DNA of 64,000 nucleotides from Azonexus hydrophilus DSM 23864 (lineage in GTDB: Bacteria > Pseudomonadota > Gammaproteobacteria > Burkholderiales > Rhodocyclaceae), in assembly GCF_000429605.1 (NCBI RefSeq), contig NZ_AUCE01000012.1, positions 434,001 through 498,000 on the forward strand. The letters are read 5' to 3'. The translations under genes were made by a program, and so were the position numbers. Below, piece after piece: positions 1 to 9,320 of this stretch. A model generated the notes under the pieces. The model was not told the DNA's origin, searched no databases, and worked only from the letters and a program-made list of their open reading frames with translations. Every line of letters begins with the position of its first letter. Positions within the stretch are counted from its first letter, which is position 1.

Positions 1-521
1 GCAACCCGGTCTATGCCGCCTTGCACCTGATGCTCGCCTTCTTCACCACCGGCGGCCTCTGGCTGATGCTGCAGGCAGAGTTCCTCGCCATCGCGCTGAT
101 CGTCGTCTATGTCGGCGCGGTGATGGTGCTCTTCCTGTTCGTCGTGATGATGCTCGACATCAACATCGACCGCATCCGCGAAGGCTTCTGGCGCTACCTG
201 CCGCTCGGCGCCGTGCTCGGTCTGGTCATGGTGCTGGAAATGGGTCTGGTGCTCGGCAGCAAGTACTTCCAGGTGCCGATCTCGGAAGTCGTGGTTCCGG
301 CCGGGGTGTCCAACACCAAGGAAATCGGTGCGCTGCTGGTGACCGACTACGTCTTCCCCTTCGAACTCGCCGCCGTGATCCTGCTGGTCGGCATGATCGC
401 CGCCGTGGTGCTGACCTTCCGCGGTCGCAAGGCATCGAAGATCTCGAATCCGAACACGCAGGTGTTCGTCAAGGCCAAGGACCGCGTGCGCGTGCTCCAG
501 ATGCCTGTTGAAAAGGACTGA
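1..521 (+). CDS. nuoJ: NADH-quinone oxidoreductase subunit J (5' end missing)
   Basis: This is the C-terminal part of NuoJ, a membrane-arm subunit of proton-pumping complex I. The reading frame is open from base 3 to the TGA at 519-521, so the true start lies before the window. Visible are the NPVYAALHL stretch typical of the NuoJ N-terminal half and several hydrophobic helices, including [18 protein letters not shown] with the conserved helix break seen in this family. It is followed 11 bases later by nuoK and then nuoL, nuoM and nuoN in the usual order, which fixes the assignment. The upstream nuoA-I genes should lie just outside the window. Confidence 0.95.
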   Translation, partial: NPVYAALHLMLAFFTTGGLWLMLQAEFLAIALIVVYVGAVMVLFLFVVMMLDINIDRIREGFWRYLPLGAVLGLVMVLEMGLVLGSKYFQVPISEVVVPAGVSNTKEIGALLVTDYVFPFELAAVILLVGMIAAVVLTFRGRKASKISNPNTQVFVKAKDRVRVLQMPVEKD

Positions 522-532
522 CCGGGGCGACC

Positions 533-844
533 ATGCTGACACTTTCCCTTTCGCACTTCCTGATCCTCGGCGCGATCCTGTTCGCCATCGCCGTGGTCGG
601 CATCTTCCTCAACCGGAAGAACCTGATCGTGCTGCTGATGGCCATCGAACTGATGCTGCTGGCGGTCAACATGAACTTCGTGGCGTTTTCGCATTTCCTT
701 GGCGATCTCTCCGGGCAGGTCTTCGTCTTCTTCATCCTTGCCGTCGCGGCGGCCGAGGCCGCCATCGGCCTGGCCATCCTGATCGTGCTGTTCCGCAACC
801 TCAAGAGCATCCATGTGGATGACCTGGGCAGCCTGAAGGGTTAA
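533..844 (+). CDS. nuoK: NADH-quinone oxidoreductase subunit K
   Basis: NuoK is the small MrpC-like membrane subunit of complex I. The 103-residue length is typical. Three transmembrane helices are evident, and the two intramembrane glutamates important for proton transfer are present at about residues 39 (MAIELML) and 75 (AAEAAIG). It begins 11 bases after nuoJ and ends 2 bases before nuoL, so translation is probably coupled within the operon. No anomaly is seen. Confidence 0.97.
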   Translation: MLTLSLSHFLILGAILFAIAVVGIFLNRKNLIVLLMAIELMLLAVNMNFVAFSHFLGDLSGQVFVFFILAVAAAEAAIGLAILIVLFRNLKSIHVDDLGSLKG

Positions 845-846
845 AC

Positions 847-2859
847 ATGGACATGAAATCGCTCTACTTGCTCGTACCGCTGGCGCCGCTGGTCGGTGCC
901 ATCATCGCCGGCCTGTTCTGCCGTATCATCCCGCGCTGGGTCGCCCATACCGCGACCATCGCCGGTGTTGGCATTGCCTTCGCCGCCTCGGTGGTGATCT
1001 TCATGGACGTGATGGCCGGCAACACCTTCAACGGTACGGTCTATACCTGGCTGACCTCCGGCACCTACACCTTTGAAGTCGGTTTCCTGATCGACACGCT
1101 GACCGCGACGATGATGCTGGTCGTCACCTCGGTGTCGCTGATGGTGCATATCTACACCATCGGCTACATGCAGGAAGATCCGGGCTACAACCGTTTCTTC
1201 AGCTACATCTCGCTGTTCACCTTCTCGATGCTGATGCTGGTGATGGCCAACAACTTCATGCAGCTGTTCTTCGGCTGGGAAGCGGTCGGCCTCGTCTCCT
1301 ACCTGCTGATCGGTTTCTGGTACACGCGGCCGACGGCGATCTTTGCCAACATCAAGGCCTTCCTGGTCAACCGCGTCGGCGACTTCGGTTTCATCCTCGG
1401 TATCGGCCTGGTCCTGGCGCACTTCGGTACGCTCGACTACGCCACGGTGTTTGCCAAGGCGCCGGAATTCGCCAACGCCACGATCAACATCTGGGGCGAT
1501 CAGGAATGGTCGCTGATGACCGTCACCTGCATCTGCCTGTTCATCGGCGCCATGGGCAAGTCGGCGCAAGTGCCGCTGCACGTCTGGCTGCCTGACTCGA
1601 TGGAAGGCCCGACCCCGATCTCGGCACTGATCCACGCTGCAACCATGGTGACCGCCGGCATCTTCATGGTGGCCCGGACCTCGCCGCTGTTCGAACTGTC
1701 GACCACGGCCCTGTCCTTCGTCATCGTCATCGGCGCCATCACCGCGCTGTTCATGGGCTTCCTCGGCATCATCCAGAACGACATCAAGCGTGTCGTCGCC
1801 TACTCGACGCTGTCGCAGCTTGGCTACATGACCGTCGCGCTCGGTGCTTCGGCCTATTCGGTGGCGATCTTCCACCTGATGACGCACGCCTTCTTCAAGG
1901 CGCTGCTGTTCCTTGCCGCCGGCTCGGTGATCATCGGCATGCATCACGACCAGGACATCCGCAACATGGGCGGCCTGCGCAAGTACATGCCGATCACCTG
2001 GATCACCTCGCTGATCGGTTCGCTGGCCCTGATCGGGACGCCTTTCCTGTCCGGTTTCTACTCCAAGGACTCGATCATCGAAGCGGTCAAGTTCTCCGAC
2101 ATTCCGGGCGCCGGCTTTGCCTACTTCGCCGTGCTGGCTGGTGTCTTCGTCACCGCCTTCTACTCCTTCCGCATGTACTTCCTGGTCTTCCACGGTGAGG
2201 AGCGCTTCGGCAAGGACGACCATGGTCACGGTCATGACGACCACGGCGACGATCATCACCATGGTCTGGCCCCGGGGCAGAAACCGCACGAAACGCCGTG
2301 GGTGGTGACGCTGCCGCTGGTGCTGCTGGCGATTCCGTCGGTGATCGTCGGTTACATCGCGGTTGGTCCGATGCTCGCCGGTGACTACTTCAAGGATGTG
2401 ATCTACGTCGATCAGGCTGCCCACCCGGCGCTGGCCACCTTCCTCAGCACCTTCCATGGCGCGGCCGCGATGGGCATGCACGCCTTCGTCACCCCGGCCT
2501 TCTACCTGGCCTTCGGCGGTGTCGCCCTGTCGTGGTTCTTCTACATGAAGCGTCCGGACATTCCGGCGGCGATCCAGCGTCGTTTCTCCGGCATCAACAC
2601 GCTGCTCGAGAACAAGTACTACTTCGACAAGATCAACGAATTCGTCTTCGCCGGTGGCGCCCGGGTGCTGGGCAAGGCCCTGTGGCGCGGCGGCGACGTC
2701 GGTCTGATCGATGGCCTGATCGTCAATGGCTCGGCCCGACTGGTCGGCTGGGTGTCCTCCATCAGCCGCCTCTTCCAGACCGGTTTCGTCTATCACTACG
2801 CCTTCGCGATGATCATCGGCCTGATTGCCCTGATGACGCTCTGGCTCAACCGCGCATAG
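847..2859 (+). CDS. nuoL: NADH-quinone oxidoreductase subunit L
   Basis: NuoL is the largest antiporter-like subunit of complex I, located at the distal end of the membrane arm and carrying the long lateral helix. The 670 residues include the conserved GWEAVGLVSYLLIGFW segment with its helix glutamate, the lysine-bearing MGKSAQVPLHVWLPDSMEG region, and HAATMVTAGIFM. A cytoplasm- or periplasm-facing loop at about residues 457-474 is very rich in His and Asp (HGHGHDDHGDDHHHG). Such loops occur in NuoL of related bacteria, so it is probably lineage-typical, but it looks able to bind metal. The gene starts at ATG 847, 2 bases after nuoK. Confidence 0.97.
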   Translation: MDMKSLYLLVPLAPLVGAIIAGLFCRIIPRWVAHTATIAGVGIAFAASVVIFMDVMAGNTFNGTVYTWLTSGTYTFEVGFLIDTLTATMMLVVTSVSLMVHIYTIGYMQEDPGYNRFFSYISLFTFSMLMLVMANNFMQLFFGWEAVGLVSYLLIGFWYTRPTAIFANIKAFLVNRVGDFGFILGIGLVLAHFGTLDYATVFAKAPEFANATINIWGDQEWSLMTVTCICLFIGAMGKSAQVPLHVWLPDSMEGPTPISALIHAATMVTAGIFMVARTSPLFELSTTALSFVIVIGAITALFMGFLGIIQNDIKRVVAYSTLSQLGYMTVALGASAYSVAIFHLMTHAFFKALLFLAAGSVIIGMHHDQDIRNMGGLRKYMPITWITSLIGSLALIGTPFLSGFYSKDSIIEAVKFSDIPGAGFAYFAVLAGVFVTAFYSFRMYFLVFHGEERFGKDDHGHGHDDHGDDHHHGLAPGQKPHETPWVVTLPLVLLAIPSVIVGYIAVGPMLAGDYFKDVIYVDQAAHPALATFLSTFHGAAAMGMHAFVTPAFYLAFGGVALSWFFYMKRPDIPAAIQRRFSGINTLLENKYYFDKINEFVFAGGARVLGKALWRGGDVGLIDGLIVNGSARLVGWVSSISRLFQTGFVYHYAFAMIIGLIALMTLWLNRA

Positions 2860-2891
2860 TCTGAATCGCACGCAGAACAGCAAGGAATAAC

Positions 2892-4376
2892 ATGTCGAAT
2901 TACCCGCTGCTATCTCTCGCCATCTGGATCCCCATCGGGGCGGGCCTGCTCGTCCTGATGACCGGCGGTGACCGCAATGCGCCGCTGGCCAGAATGCTCG
3001 CCCTCGCCGGCGCCGTTGCCGGCTTCCTCGTCACCGTGCCCTTGTGGCTCGGCTTCGACGTCAGCCAGGGCGGCATGCAGTTCGTCGAACTGGCCAACTG
3101 GATTCCGCGTTTCAACATCAATTACCACCTCGGTGTCGATGGCATCTCGATGCTCTTCGTGGTGCTCAACGCCTTCATCACCATCATCGTCGTCGCTGCC
3201 GGCTGGGAAGTGATCCAGAACAAGGTCGCCCAGTACATGGCCGCCTTCCTGATCATGTCCGGCCTGATGAACGGCATCTTCAGCTCGCTCGACGGCATCC
3301 TGTTCTACGTCTTCTTCGAAGCCTCGCTGATTCCGCTGTACCTTATCATCGGTGTCTGGGGCGGTGCCAACCGCGTCTATGCAGCGTTCAAGTTCTTCCT
3401 CTACACGCTGTTCGGCTCGCTGCTCTTCCTGCTGGCGCTGATGTATCTGTTCTTCCAGTCCGGCGGCAGCTTCTCCATCCTTGACTGGCACAAGCTGCCG
3501 ATCGAGCTGACGCCGCAGATCTGGGTCTTCCTTGCCTTCCTGATCGCTTTCGCGGTCAAGGTACCGATGTGGCCGGTGCATACCTGGTTGCCGGATGCCC
3601 ACGTCGAAGCGCCGACCGGCGGTTCCATCGTGCTGGCGGCCATCGGCCTCAAGCTCGGTGCCTACGGCTTCCTGCGCTTCTCGCTGCCGATCGCGCCGGA
3701 TGCCTCGCAGGAACTGGCCGGCTTCATCATCGTCCTGTCGCTGATCGCCGTGGTTTATATCGGTTTCGTCGCCCTGATCCAGGCCGACATGAAGAAACTG
3801 GTCGCCTACTCGTCGATCGCCCACATGGGCTTCGTCACCCTCGGCTTCTTCATGTTCAGCGCGCTGGCCATCGAAGGCGCGCTGGTGCAGATGATCTCCC
3901 ACGGCTTCGTCTCCGGCGCCATGTTCTTCTGTATCGGCGTCATGTACGACCGCGTGCATAGCCGCCAGATCGCCGATTACGGCGGCGTGGTCAATACCAT
4001 GCCGAAGTTCGCTGCGCTGTTCATGCTGTTCACCATGGCCAATGCCGGTCTGCCGGCGACTTCCGGCTTCGTCGGCGAATTCATGGTCATCCTGGCGGCC
4101 GTCGAGTTCAACTTCTGGGTGGCCGTCCTAGCCGCCAGCTCGCTGATCATGGGTGCCGCCTACTCGCTCTGGATGTACAAGCGGGTGATCTTCGGCGCCG
4201 TGGCCAACAAGCATGTCGAGGAACTCACCGACATCAACGGGCGCGAGTTCGCCATCCTCGCCGTGCTGGCCATCTGCACGCTGTGGATGGGTCTGTACCC
4301 GCAAGTTTTCACCGAAGTCATGCACGCCTCGGTCAATGACCTGCTGCGTCACGTGGCCGTCAGCAAGATTCACTAA
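2892..4376 (+). CDS. nuoM: NADH-quinone oxidoreductase subunit M
   Basis: NuoM is one of the three antiporter-like proton-pumping subunits of complex I. The 494-residue protein is wholly hydrophobic, with the conserved FFEASLIPLYLIIGVWGG helix (essential Glu) and the loop-helix WPVHTWLPDAHVEAPTGGS. The ATG at 2892 follows an AAGGAA ribosome binding site and lies 32 bases after nuoL. Length and gene order match the family. Confidence 0.97.
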   Translation: MSNYPLLSLAIWIPIGAGLLVLMTGGDRNAPLARMLALAGAVAGFLVTVPLWLGFDVSQGGMQFVELANWIPRFNINYHLGVDGISMLFVVLNAFITIIVVAAGWEVIQNKVAQYMAAFLIMSGLMNGIFSSLDGILFYVFFEASLIPLYLIIGVWGGANRVYAAFKFFLYTLFGSLLFLLALMYLFFQSGGSFSILDWHKLPIELTPQIWVFLAFLIAFAVKVPMWPVHTWLPDAHVEAPTGGSIVLAAIGLKLGAYGFLRFSLPIAPDASQELAGFIIVLSLIAVVYIGFVALIQADMKKLVAYSSIAHMGFVTLGFFMFSALAIEGALVQMISHGFVSGAMFFCIGVMYDRVHSRQIADYGGVVNTMPKFAALFMLFTMANAGLPATSGFVGEFMVILAAVEFNFWVAVLAASSLIMGAAYSLWMYKRVIFGAVANKHVEELTDINGREFAILAVLAICTLWMGLYPQVFTEVMHASVNDLLRHVAVSKIH

Positions 4377-4388
4377 ACGGTAGCCGAC

Positions 4389-5867
4389 ATGTTCGACAAT
4401 TTCGTTATTCCCGACCTCCTGCCGGCTGCTCCGGAAATCTTCCTGGCGACGATGGCCATGGCCATCCTGATGATCGATCTCTTCGTCAAGGACAGCCGTC
4501 GCACCGTGACCTTCGTGCTGACCCAGCTGACCCTGCTCGGCGCCGCCGCGATCCAGATCTACACGAGCAGCGGAGAAGTCACCTACACCTTCAGCAACAT
4601 GTTCGTCGACGACATGATGGCCGACCTGCTGAAGCTGTTCCTGTACATGACCATGATCGTCGTCATGTTCTACTCGCGTGCTTACCTGTTCGACCGCCCG
4701 GAAATGAACAAGGGCGAGTACTACGTGTTGGCGCTGTTTGCCACGCTGGGCATGCTGGTCATGATTTCGGCCAACAACTTCGTCACCCTGTACGTCGGTC
4801 TCGAACTGCTGTCGCTGTCGCTGTATGCGATGGTGGCGATGAACCGCGATTCGCTGGCCTCGACCGAGGCCGCGATGAAGTACTTCGTCCTCGGCGCCCT
4901 GGCGTCCGGCATGCTGCTCTACGGCATGTCGATGCTCTACGGTGCCACCGGCACGCTGGAGATCACCGAACTGGCCGAAGTCCTGTATCAGGGTGAGAGC
5001 AACCGTACCGTGCTGATCTTCGGTCTGGTCTTCCTGGTCGCCGGTCTGGCCTTCAAGTTGGGCGTCGTTCCCTTCCACATGTGGATTCCCGACGTCTATC
5101 ACGGCGCGCCGACGCCGGTGACCCTGCTCATCGGTTCGGCGCCCAAGCTGGCCGCCTTCGCCATCGTCATGCGTCTGCTGGTCAGCGGCCTGATCACGCT
5201 GGCCGAAGACTGGCAGGGCATGTTGATCATCCTGTCGGTGCTGTCGATGGCCGTCGGCAACCTGGCCGCCATTGCCCAGACCAACCTCAAGCGCATGCTG
5301 GCCTACTCCGCGATCTCGCACATGGGCTTCATGCTGCTCGGCATCGTTACCGGCGTCGTCGGCGGCGATCCCCGCTACGCCCTGAATGCCTACAGCTCGG
5401 CGATGTTCTACGTGATCGTCTATGTGCTGACCACGACTGCTGCATTCGGCATGATCCTGCTGATGGCCCGCGCCGGTTTCGAAGCCGACGAACTCGACGA
5501 CTACAAGGGGCTGAACAAGCGCAGCCCGTGGTTTGCCGCGATCATGCTGATGATCATGTTCTCGATGGCTGGTGTTCCCTTCTTCGGCGGCTTCTTCGCC
5601 AAGTTCTCGGTGCTGCAGGCGGTTGTCGCGGCCGGTTACCTATGGCTGGCGGTCGTTGCCGTGCTGTTCTCGCTGATCGGCGCCTTCTACTACCTGCGTG
5701 TGGTCAAGCTGATGTATTTCGATGCTCCAGTCGAGGAAACGCCGATTTCGGCCGGTCTCGACATGCGCATCCTGATCTCCGCCAACGGTCTGGCGATGGC
5801 CGGGCTTGGCCTGTTCCCGCAACTGATCATGTCGCTGTGCGCCTACGCCTTGCTGCGCTCACTGTGA
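4389..5867 (+). CDS. nuoN: NADH-quinone oxidoreductase subunit N
   Basis: NuoN is the third antiporter-like subunit, next to NuoK in complex I. The 492-residue polytopic protein has the conserved [12 protein letters not shown] helix and [17 protein letters not shown] segment. It starts 12 bases after nuoM, ends the nuo operon, and is followed within 20 bases by a strong intrinsic terminator. Confidence 0.97.
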   Translation: MFDNFVIPDLLPAAPEIFLATMAMAILMIDLFVKDSRRTVTFVLTQLTLLGAAAIQIYTSSGEVTYTFSNMFVDDMMADLLKLFLYMTMIVVMFYSRAYLFDRPEMNKGEYYVLALFATLGMLVMISANNFVTLYVGLELLSLSLYAMVAMNRDSLASTEAAMKYFVLGALASGMLLYGMSMLYGATGTLEITELAEVLYQGESNRTVLIFGLVFLVAGLAFKLGVVPFHMWIPDVYHGAPTPVTLLIGSAPKLAAFAIVMRLLVSGLITLAEDWQGMLIILSVLSMAVGNLAAIAQTNLKRMLAYSAISHMGFMLLGIVTGVVGGDPRYALNAYSSAMFYVIVYVLTTTAAFGMILLMARAGFEADELDDYKGLNKRSPWFAAIMLMIMFSMAGVPFFGGFFAKFSVLQAVVAAGYLWLAVVAVLFSLIGAFYYLRVVKLMYFDAPVEETPISAGLDMRILISANGLAMAGLGLFPQLIMSLCAYALLRSL

Positions 5868-5883
5868 TGTCGTAACAACAGCC

Positions 5884-5910
5884 AAACGCCCCGCCGAGTC
5901 GGGGCGTTTT
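5884..5910 (+). terminator. Intrinsic terminator of the nuo operon
   Basis: A perfect 7-bp stem CGCCCCG / CGGGGCG (5887-5893 and 5900-5906) with a 6-base loop is followed by TTTT and flanked by AAA/TTT that lengthen the stem. It lies 16 bases after the nuoN stop and just before the RBS of the Nudix gene. Confidence 0.85.
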
Positions 5911-5928
5911 CCATTGGGGAAGATGAAC

Positions 5929-6468
5929 ATGTCCGATGCGCATTTGATCGAATCAGAACTGAGTTCCGAAAGCGTCTTCGAGGGCTGCCTGCTCAAGGTA
6001 CGCAAGGACACCGTGCGCCTGCCCAATGGCGCGACCTCGGTACGTGAGTACATCCATCATCCCGGCGCAGTGGTGATCCTGGCCTTCCTGCCGAATGGCA
6101 AGCTGCTGTTCGAACGCCAGTTCCGTTACCCCTTGCGCCAGGTATTCCTCGAATTGCCTGCTGGCAAGATCGATCCCGGTGAAGCCCTGGCCGAAACCGC
6201 GCGCCGCGAATTGCGCGAGGAAACCGGTTATCTGGCGGCACAGTGGGAACACCTGGGCGTCATGCATCCCTGTATCGGCTATTCGGATGAGCGCATCGAA
6301 ATTTTCGTTGCCCGCGATCTGCAGGGCGAAGGCCGCCAGGAGCTCGACCACAATGAATTCCTGGAAGTGGTCGAACTGTCGCCGGAAGAGGCACGCCAGG
6401 CCGTATTCGACGGCCGGATCACCGATGCCAAAACCATCACGGCGCTGTTCTGGCTGGAGCGCTGCTAA
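5929..6468 (+). CDS. nudF: ADP-ribose diphosphatase-type Nudix hydrolase
   Basis: A 179-residue Nudix hydrolase that should split ADP-ribose (or a related nucleoside diphosphate sugar) into AMP and ribose 5-phosphate in the cytoplasm. The Nudix box GX5EX7REXXEEXGX is complete at about residues 79-101 (GKIDPGE... RELREETGY). The N-terminal swapped-domain region and the RQFRYPLRQVFLELPAG segment are those of the NudF/ADPRase group. ATG 5929 was chosen because GGGGA lies about 8 bases upstream; ATG 5923 and TTG 5914 are in frame alternatives. It is a single-gene unit after the nuo terminator. Confidence 0.88.
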   Translation: MSDAHLIESELSSESVFEGCLLKVRKDTVRLPNGATSVREYIHHPGAVVILAFLPNGKLLFERQFRYPLRQVFLELPAGKIDPGEALAETARRELREETGYLAAQWEHLGVMHPCIGYSDERIEIFVARDLQGEGRQELDHNEFLEVVELSPEEARQAVFDGRITDAKTITALFWLERC

Positions 6469-6492
6469 AAAAATCCCGCCTTAAGGGCGGGA
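6467..6492 (-). terminator. Intrinsic terminator for the small minus-strand ORFs
   Basis: The stem TCCCGCC / GGCGGGA around a TTAA centre (6474-6492) is preceded on the plus strand by seven A residues, so on the minus strand the hairpin is followed by a T7 tract. It lies directly after the Nudix stop codon, with its A-run overlapping that stop. It therefore mainly ends leftward transcription from the genes at 6529-6839; on the plus strand there is no T-run. Confidence 0.75.
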
Positions 6493-6528
6493 CGGAAGTC
6501 TCGAACCGGGGGTGTTCGAGGGAGGCAT

Positions 6529-6717
6529 TCAGGATTCGTCCTCGGATCGGTTGCGCTCGCGCCAGCGACGGATGGCGAAGACGCTGGCGCCGAACAGCAG
6601 CGCCGGCACGATGGCGTCGATCAGCCCGGCTTGGCCCGAAACCAGCCACTGAAAGCCGGCAACGCCGAAGAATACGGCCAGGCTTTCACTGATCGGCAGG
6701 TCGTCGGGCAGGGCCAT
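6529..6717 (-). CDS. Small hypothetical membrane protein
   Basis: A 62-residue ORF of unknown function. It has an acidic N-terminus, two hydrophobic segments (around SLAVFFGVAGFQWLV and IVPALLFGASVFAI) and a charged, basic-acidic tail (RRWRERNRSEDES), which suggests a two-helix inner membrane miniprotein. ATG 6717 overlaps the stop codon of the preceding small ORF as TGATG, which indicates translational coupling. A terminator follows on this strand. The coupling and terminator make it likely to be a real gene, but no family is recognised. Confidence 0.55.
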   Translation of the reverse strand: MALPDDLPISESLAVFFGVAGFQWLVSGQAGLIDAIVPALLFGASVFAIRRWRERNRSEDES

Positions 6718-6839
6718 CACTGGCGACGGACGGGGATGGTCGCCAACTGCATCCCGCTCTCCGGCGTGTTGGGAACCAGGCCGAGCAGGTAGGCGCGGGC
6801 GGCGGCCAGAAATTCGCGGATATTGTTCTCGATCATCAT
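6717..6839 (-). CDS. Very small hypothetical ORF (40 aa)
   Basis: A short open frame encodes a 40-residue peptide starting MMIENNIREFLAAARAY and ending ATIPVRRQ. The start at 6839 (or 6836) is supported by an AAGGAA ribosome binding site 3-6 bases upstream. An in-frame ATG at 6872 would add 11 residues but has no Shine-Dalgarno sequence. The stop TGA shares its last base with the ATG of the next ORF (TGATG). The amphipathic N-terminal half could form a helix. Function is unknown; whether it is a protein or merely a leader for the next ORF cannot be settled here. Confidence 0.45.
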   Translation of the reverse strand: MMIENNIREFLAAARAYLLGLVPNTPESGMQLATIPVRRQ

Positions 6840-6969
6840 CTTTTCCTTGGTTTGCTCATGCACTGAAGACATGAATGCATTCTAAGGAAGGCGATGCGTA
6901 GCGACTGTTGCGCCTCGGTGGCGGACCGGTAACCTTGCTCGCTTGATCAATGACGAACTGTAACCGCGC

Positions 6970-8403
6970 CTACTGATGGGCCTGCCAGGTCAGCGTGAAG
7001 CGTGCGCCACCCAGCGGGCTGCTGCTGGCGAAGGCGGTGCCGCCGTGCAGTTCGAGAACGCGGCGGGCGATGGCCAGGCCGAGGCCGTAACCGCCGGTCG
7101 AGCGGTCGCGTGAACGGTCGAGGCGGGTGAACGCCGAGAAGATGTGTTCCCGGTCTTCTTCGGGGATGCCGATGCCGTCGTCGTCAACGTGGATGGCAAT
7201 GCGTTCGCCGAGGATTTCGGCGCTGACCCGGATTTCCCTGGCGGCGTACTTGAAGGCATTGCGCAGCAGGTTGCGCAGGGCGTAGGGCATGGCCTTGCGG
7301 TCGAGGTCGATGTGCAGGTTTTCGGGCAGGCTGTCAGTGTCGACGGTCACCTGAAGTTGCCTGCCGAGCAGGCGGACCGAATCGACCTCGTCGGCCAGCC
7401 AGTCGGCGAAGCGGACACTGGAAAAGTGGGCTTCCGGGATTTCCCGCTCGTAGCGGGCATAGGTCAGGCTGGTGTCGATCAACTGGTCGAGTTCGTCGAG
7501 ATCGGCTTCCATCATCGCCCACAGGCGACGGCGTTCGTCGATGTCGTCGGTTTCCGAGAGCATTTCCAGGGCAAAGCGCATGCGCGCGATCGGCGTGCGC
7601 AATTCGTGCGAAATGCCACAGGAAAGTTCGCGATGGGTGGCCAGCAACTGGCGCACCCGTTCCGCCATGCTGTTCAGCGTATCGGCCAGCGGCGAGAATA
7701 GTTGTGTCTGGACGACGGTGCTGCCGGTGTCAAAATTGCCATCGCCGAAATCGCGGGCGCTCTGGCGCAGAGTTTCGAGGTCGCGCCAGACCGGACGGAC
7801 CCAGAACCACAAGGCGACGGCGAAGATCACGCCGATCAGGCTCCAGGTCAGCAGGCGCAGGCGCAGGTCGAGGGGCAGGCCAGCGTGTTCCTCGGGGTTG
7901 CGGCTGGCCGACAAGGGGCCGACGACGAGTACCTTGCTGCTGTTGCCAAGGCGGTGGTACATCACGTCGTGATCGTGGGCGATGGCGATATCGCCGGCAT
8001 CCAGTTTGGCGACCTGGGCGCTGGTCAGCCGGGTGTCGAGCGTACGCCGTTCGACGATGCCCAGTTTGTAGGAAAACTTGCCGTCGATATCCTGGATCTT
8101 CTGTTCCCATTGCCGGCGTGGATGGCGAAACAGCTCGTCTTCGATCAGCGTGATCGTGCCGCGCATGAAACGCCGGGCGTAGTCGTCGGTAATGCCCTGC
8201 TGCGCGGTGGAAATGATGAAGTCGGCGGTGAAGGCGATGGCGACGAAGGAACCCATCGCCAGCAGGTAGAAGTTGAGGAACAGCTTGGACAGGCTGTAAC
8301 GCCCGCCGCGCCAGCGCGGCAAGCTGCCCCGGAACAGGGATCGGGCCAGGCCCTGGCGCCCCGGGGGGGCGTTGTCCGGCGTGTCCGGATCAGTTCCAGT
8401 CAT
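6970..8403 (-). CDS. RstB-like sensor histidine kinase
   Basis: A 477-residue membrane histidine kinase that autophosphorylates and should signal to the response regulator encoded just upstream. Transmembrane helices lie near residues 44-66 and 186-202, enclosing a periplasmic sensor of about 120 residues. A HAMP-like linker follows. The phosphoacceptor is His266 in SHELRTPIARMRF. The catalytic domain shows the N box RNLLRNAFKYA, G1 DDDGIGIP, F box and G2 GGYGLGLAIARR. The overall architecture resembles RstB. The gene overlaps the end of the regulator gene by 14 bases and is last in a four-gene operon beginning at 11443. The stimulus cannot be read from sequence. Confidence 0.85.
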   Translation of the reverse strand: MTGTDPDTPDNAPPGRQGLARSLFRGSLPRWRGGRYSLSKLFLNFYLLAMGSFVAIAFTADFIISTAQQGITDDYARRFMRGTITLIEDELFRHPRRQWEQKIQDIDGKFSYKLGIVERRTLDTRLTSAQVAKLDAGDIAIAHDHDVMYHRLGNSSKVLVVGPLSASRNPEEHAGLPLDLRLRLLTWSLIGVIFAVALWFWVRPVWRDLETLRQSARDFGDGNFDTGSTVVQTQLFSPLADTLNSMAERVRQLLATHRELSCGISHELRTPIARMRFALEMLSETDDIDERRRLWAMMEADLDELDQLIDTSLTYARYEREIPEAHFSSVRFADWLADEVDSVRLLGRQLQVTVDTDSLPENLHIDLDRKAMPYALRNLLRNAFKYAAREIRVSAEILGERIAIHVDDDGIGIPEEDREHIFSAFTRLDRSRDRSTGGYGLGLAIARRVLELHGGTAFASSSPLGGARFTLTWQAHQ

Positions 8404-9088
8404 GTTTGCTGAACAGGTAACCCTTGCCGCGGACGGTCTTGATGCGGGTCGGGTTTTCCGGGTCGTCGTTCAGCTTCTTGCGCAGGCGCGAGATGCGCGC
8501 GTCGATGGAGCGGTCGAGTCCGTCGAAACCGATGCCGCGCAGCTCCTGCAGCAGGTCGTCGCGGGACAGGACGTTGCCGGCGTGCGAGGCGAGCAGCCAG
8601 AGCAGGTCGAATTCGGCGGTGGTCAGGTCGATGCCCTGGCCGTTCAGCGTGGCGGTACGGGTCGCCTGGCTGATGCGGAACTGGCCGAAGACCTGGCTGT
8701 CGCCGGTATCGGTTTCGCCGGGCGTCGGCAGGCGACGTAGCAGGGCCTTGATACGGGCGAGCAGGACGCGGGGTTGCACCGGTTTGGCGATGTAGTCGTC
8801 GGCACCGAGCTCGAGACCGAGAATCTGGTCGAAATCCTCGTCGCGCGCTGTCAGCATCAGGATCACGCCGCGGTATTGCTGGCGCACGGCGCGGCAGACT
8901 TCGAAGCCGTCCTTGCCGGGCAGCATCACGTCGAGGATGACCAGATCCGGCTGTTCGGCCAGGATCCGGGTTTCGGCGACGTCGCCACGCGCCTCGATGG
9001 CGACATCGAGGTCGTTGCGGGAGAGGTATTCGGCTGTCAGCTCAGCCAGTCGTTGGTCGTCTTCGACGAGCAGGATGCGCGTAGTCAT
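8390..9088 (-). CDS. OmpR-family response regulator (RstA-like)
   Basis: A 232-residue regulator with an N-terminal receiver domain (phosphoacceptor Asp53 in LVILDVMLPGKDG, acidic pocket EDD at 9-11, Lys in YIAKPVQP) and a C-terminal winged-helix DNA-binding domain ending RIKTVRGKGYLF. It is the cognate partner of the overlapping kinase. The start is uncertain: ATG 9088 lacks a clear Shine-Dalgarno, and GTG 9106 is in frame and would overlap the stop of the upstream 73-aa gene. Either way the genes are tightly coupled. Confidence 0.88.
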   Translation of the reverse strand: MTTRILLVEDDQRLAELTAEYLSRNDLDVAIEARGDVAETRILAEQPDLVILDVMLPGKDGFEVCRAVRQQYRGVILMLTARDEDFDQILGLELGADDYIAKPVQPRVLLARIKALLRRLPTPGETDTGDSQVFGQFRISQATRTATLNGQGIDLTTAEFDLLWLLASHAGNVLSRDDLLQELRGIGFDGLDRSIDARISRLRKKLNDDPENPTRIKTVRGKGYLFSKHDWN

Positions 9089-9098
9089 GCGCGCAAGT

Positions 9099-9320
9099 TT
9101 AACCACCCCGGCGGCGACGGTCCACTGGTAGTGCCGGTGGTACGCTGACGATCAGCGCGTCGCCGCCCGGCAGGGCGACAACCAAGGTTTCACTCTGCTG
9201 GTCCCGGCAGCGATAGACATGACTGCCATCCAGGGCTTCGGCCGACAGGATGTCGCGCTGGGCCAGGTAGTCGGCGAGTTCGCCACGGTCTACGTGCCGG
9301 TAGTCCAGTTTCTGCTTCAT
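9099..9320 (-). CDS. Small hypothetical protein between c-di-GMP gene and two-component genes
   Basis: A 73-residue protein of unknown function (MKQKLDYRHVDRGELADYLA at the N-terminus, ending VDRRRRGG). It has no signal peptide or membrane helix. It contains a short alternating hydrophobic stretch (TLVVALPGGDALIVSVP) that could be beta strands. Its ATG overlaps the stop of the GGDEF/EAL gene as ATGA, and its end touches the start of the response regulator. It is therefore inside a coupled operon and likely to be translated. An adaptor role between the c-di-GMP enzyme and the two-component system is possible but only inferred from position. Confidence 0.65.
   Translation of the reverse strand: MKQKLDYRHVDRGELADYLAQRDILSAEALDGSHVYRCRDQQSETLVVALPGGDALIVSVPPALPVDRRRRGG

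Noticed and set aside
2210-2275. His/Asp-rich loop in NuoL as a novel metal-binding insertion
   Set aside because: His-rich loops are remembered in NuoL of related betaproteobacteria, so it is probably an ordinary lineage feature.
841-2883. 680-codon open frame antisense to nuoL
   Set aside because: It mirrors the codon pattern of nuoL in a GC-rich genome; the product is a low-complexity string rich in His, Asp, Gln, Arg and Gly without any known motif, and nuoL is certain.
6943-6950. TTGATCAA near the kinase gene end, first taken for an FNR box
   Set aside because: The two half-sites are directly joined without the four-base spacer that FNR-type sites need.
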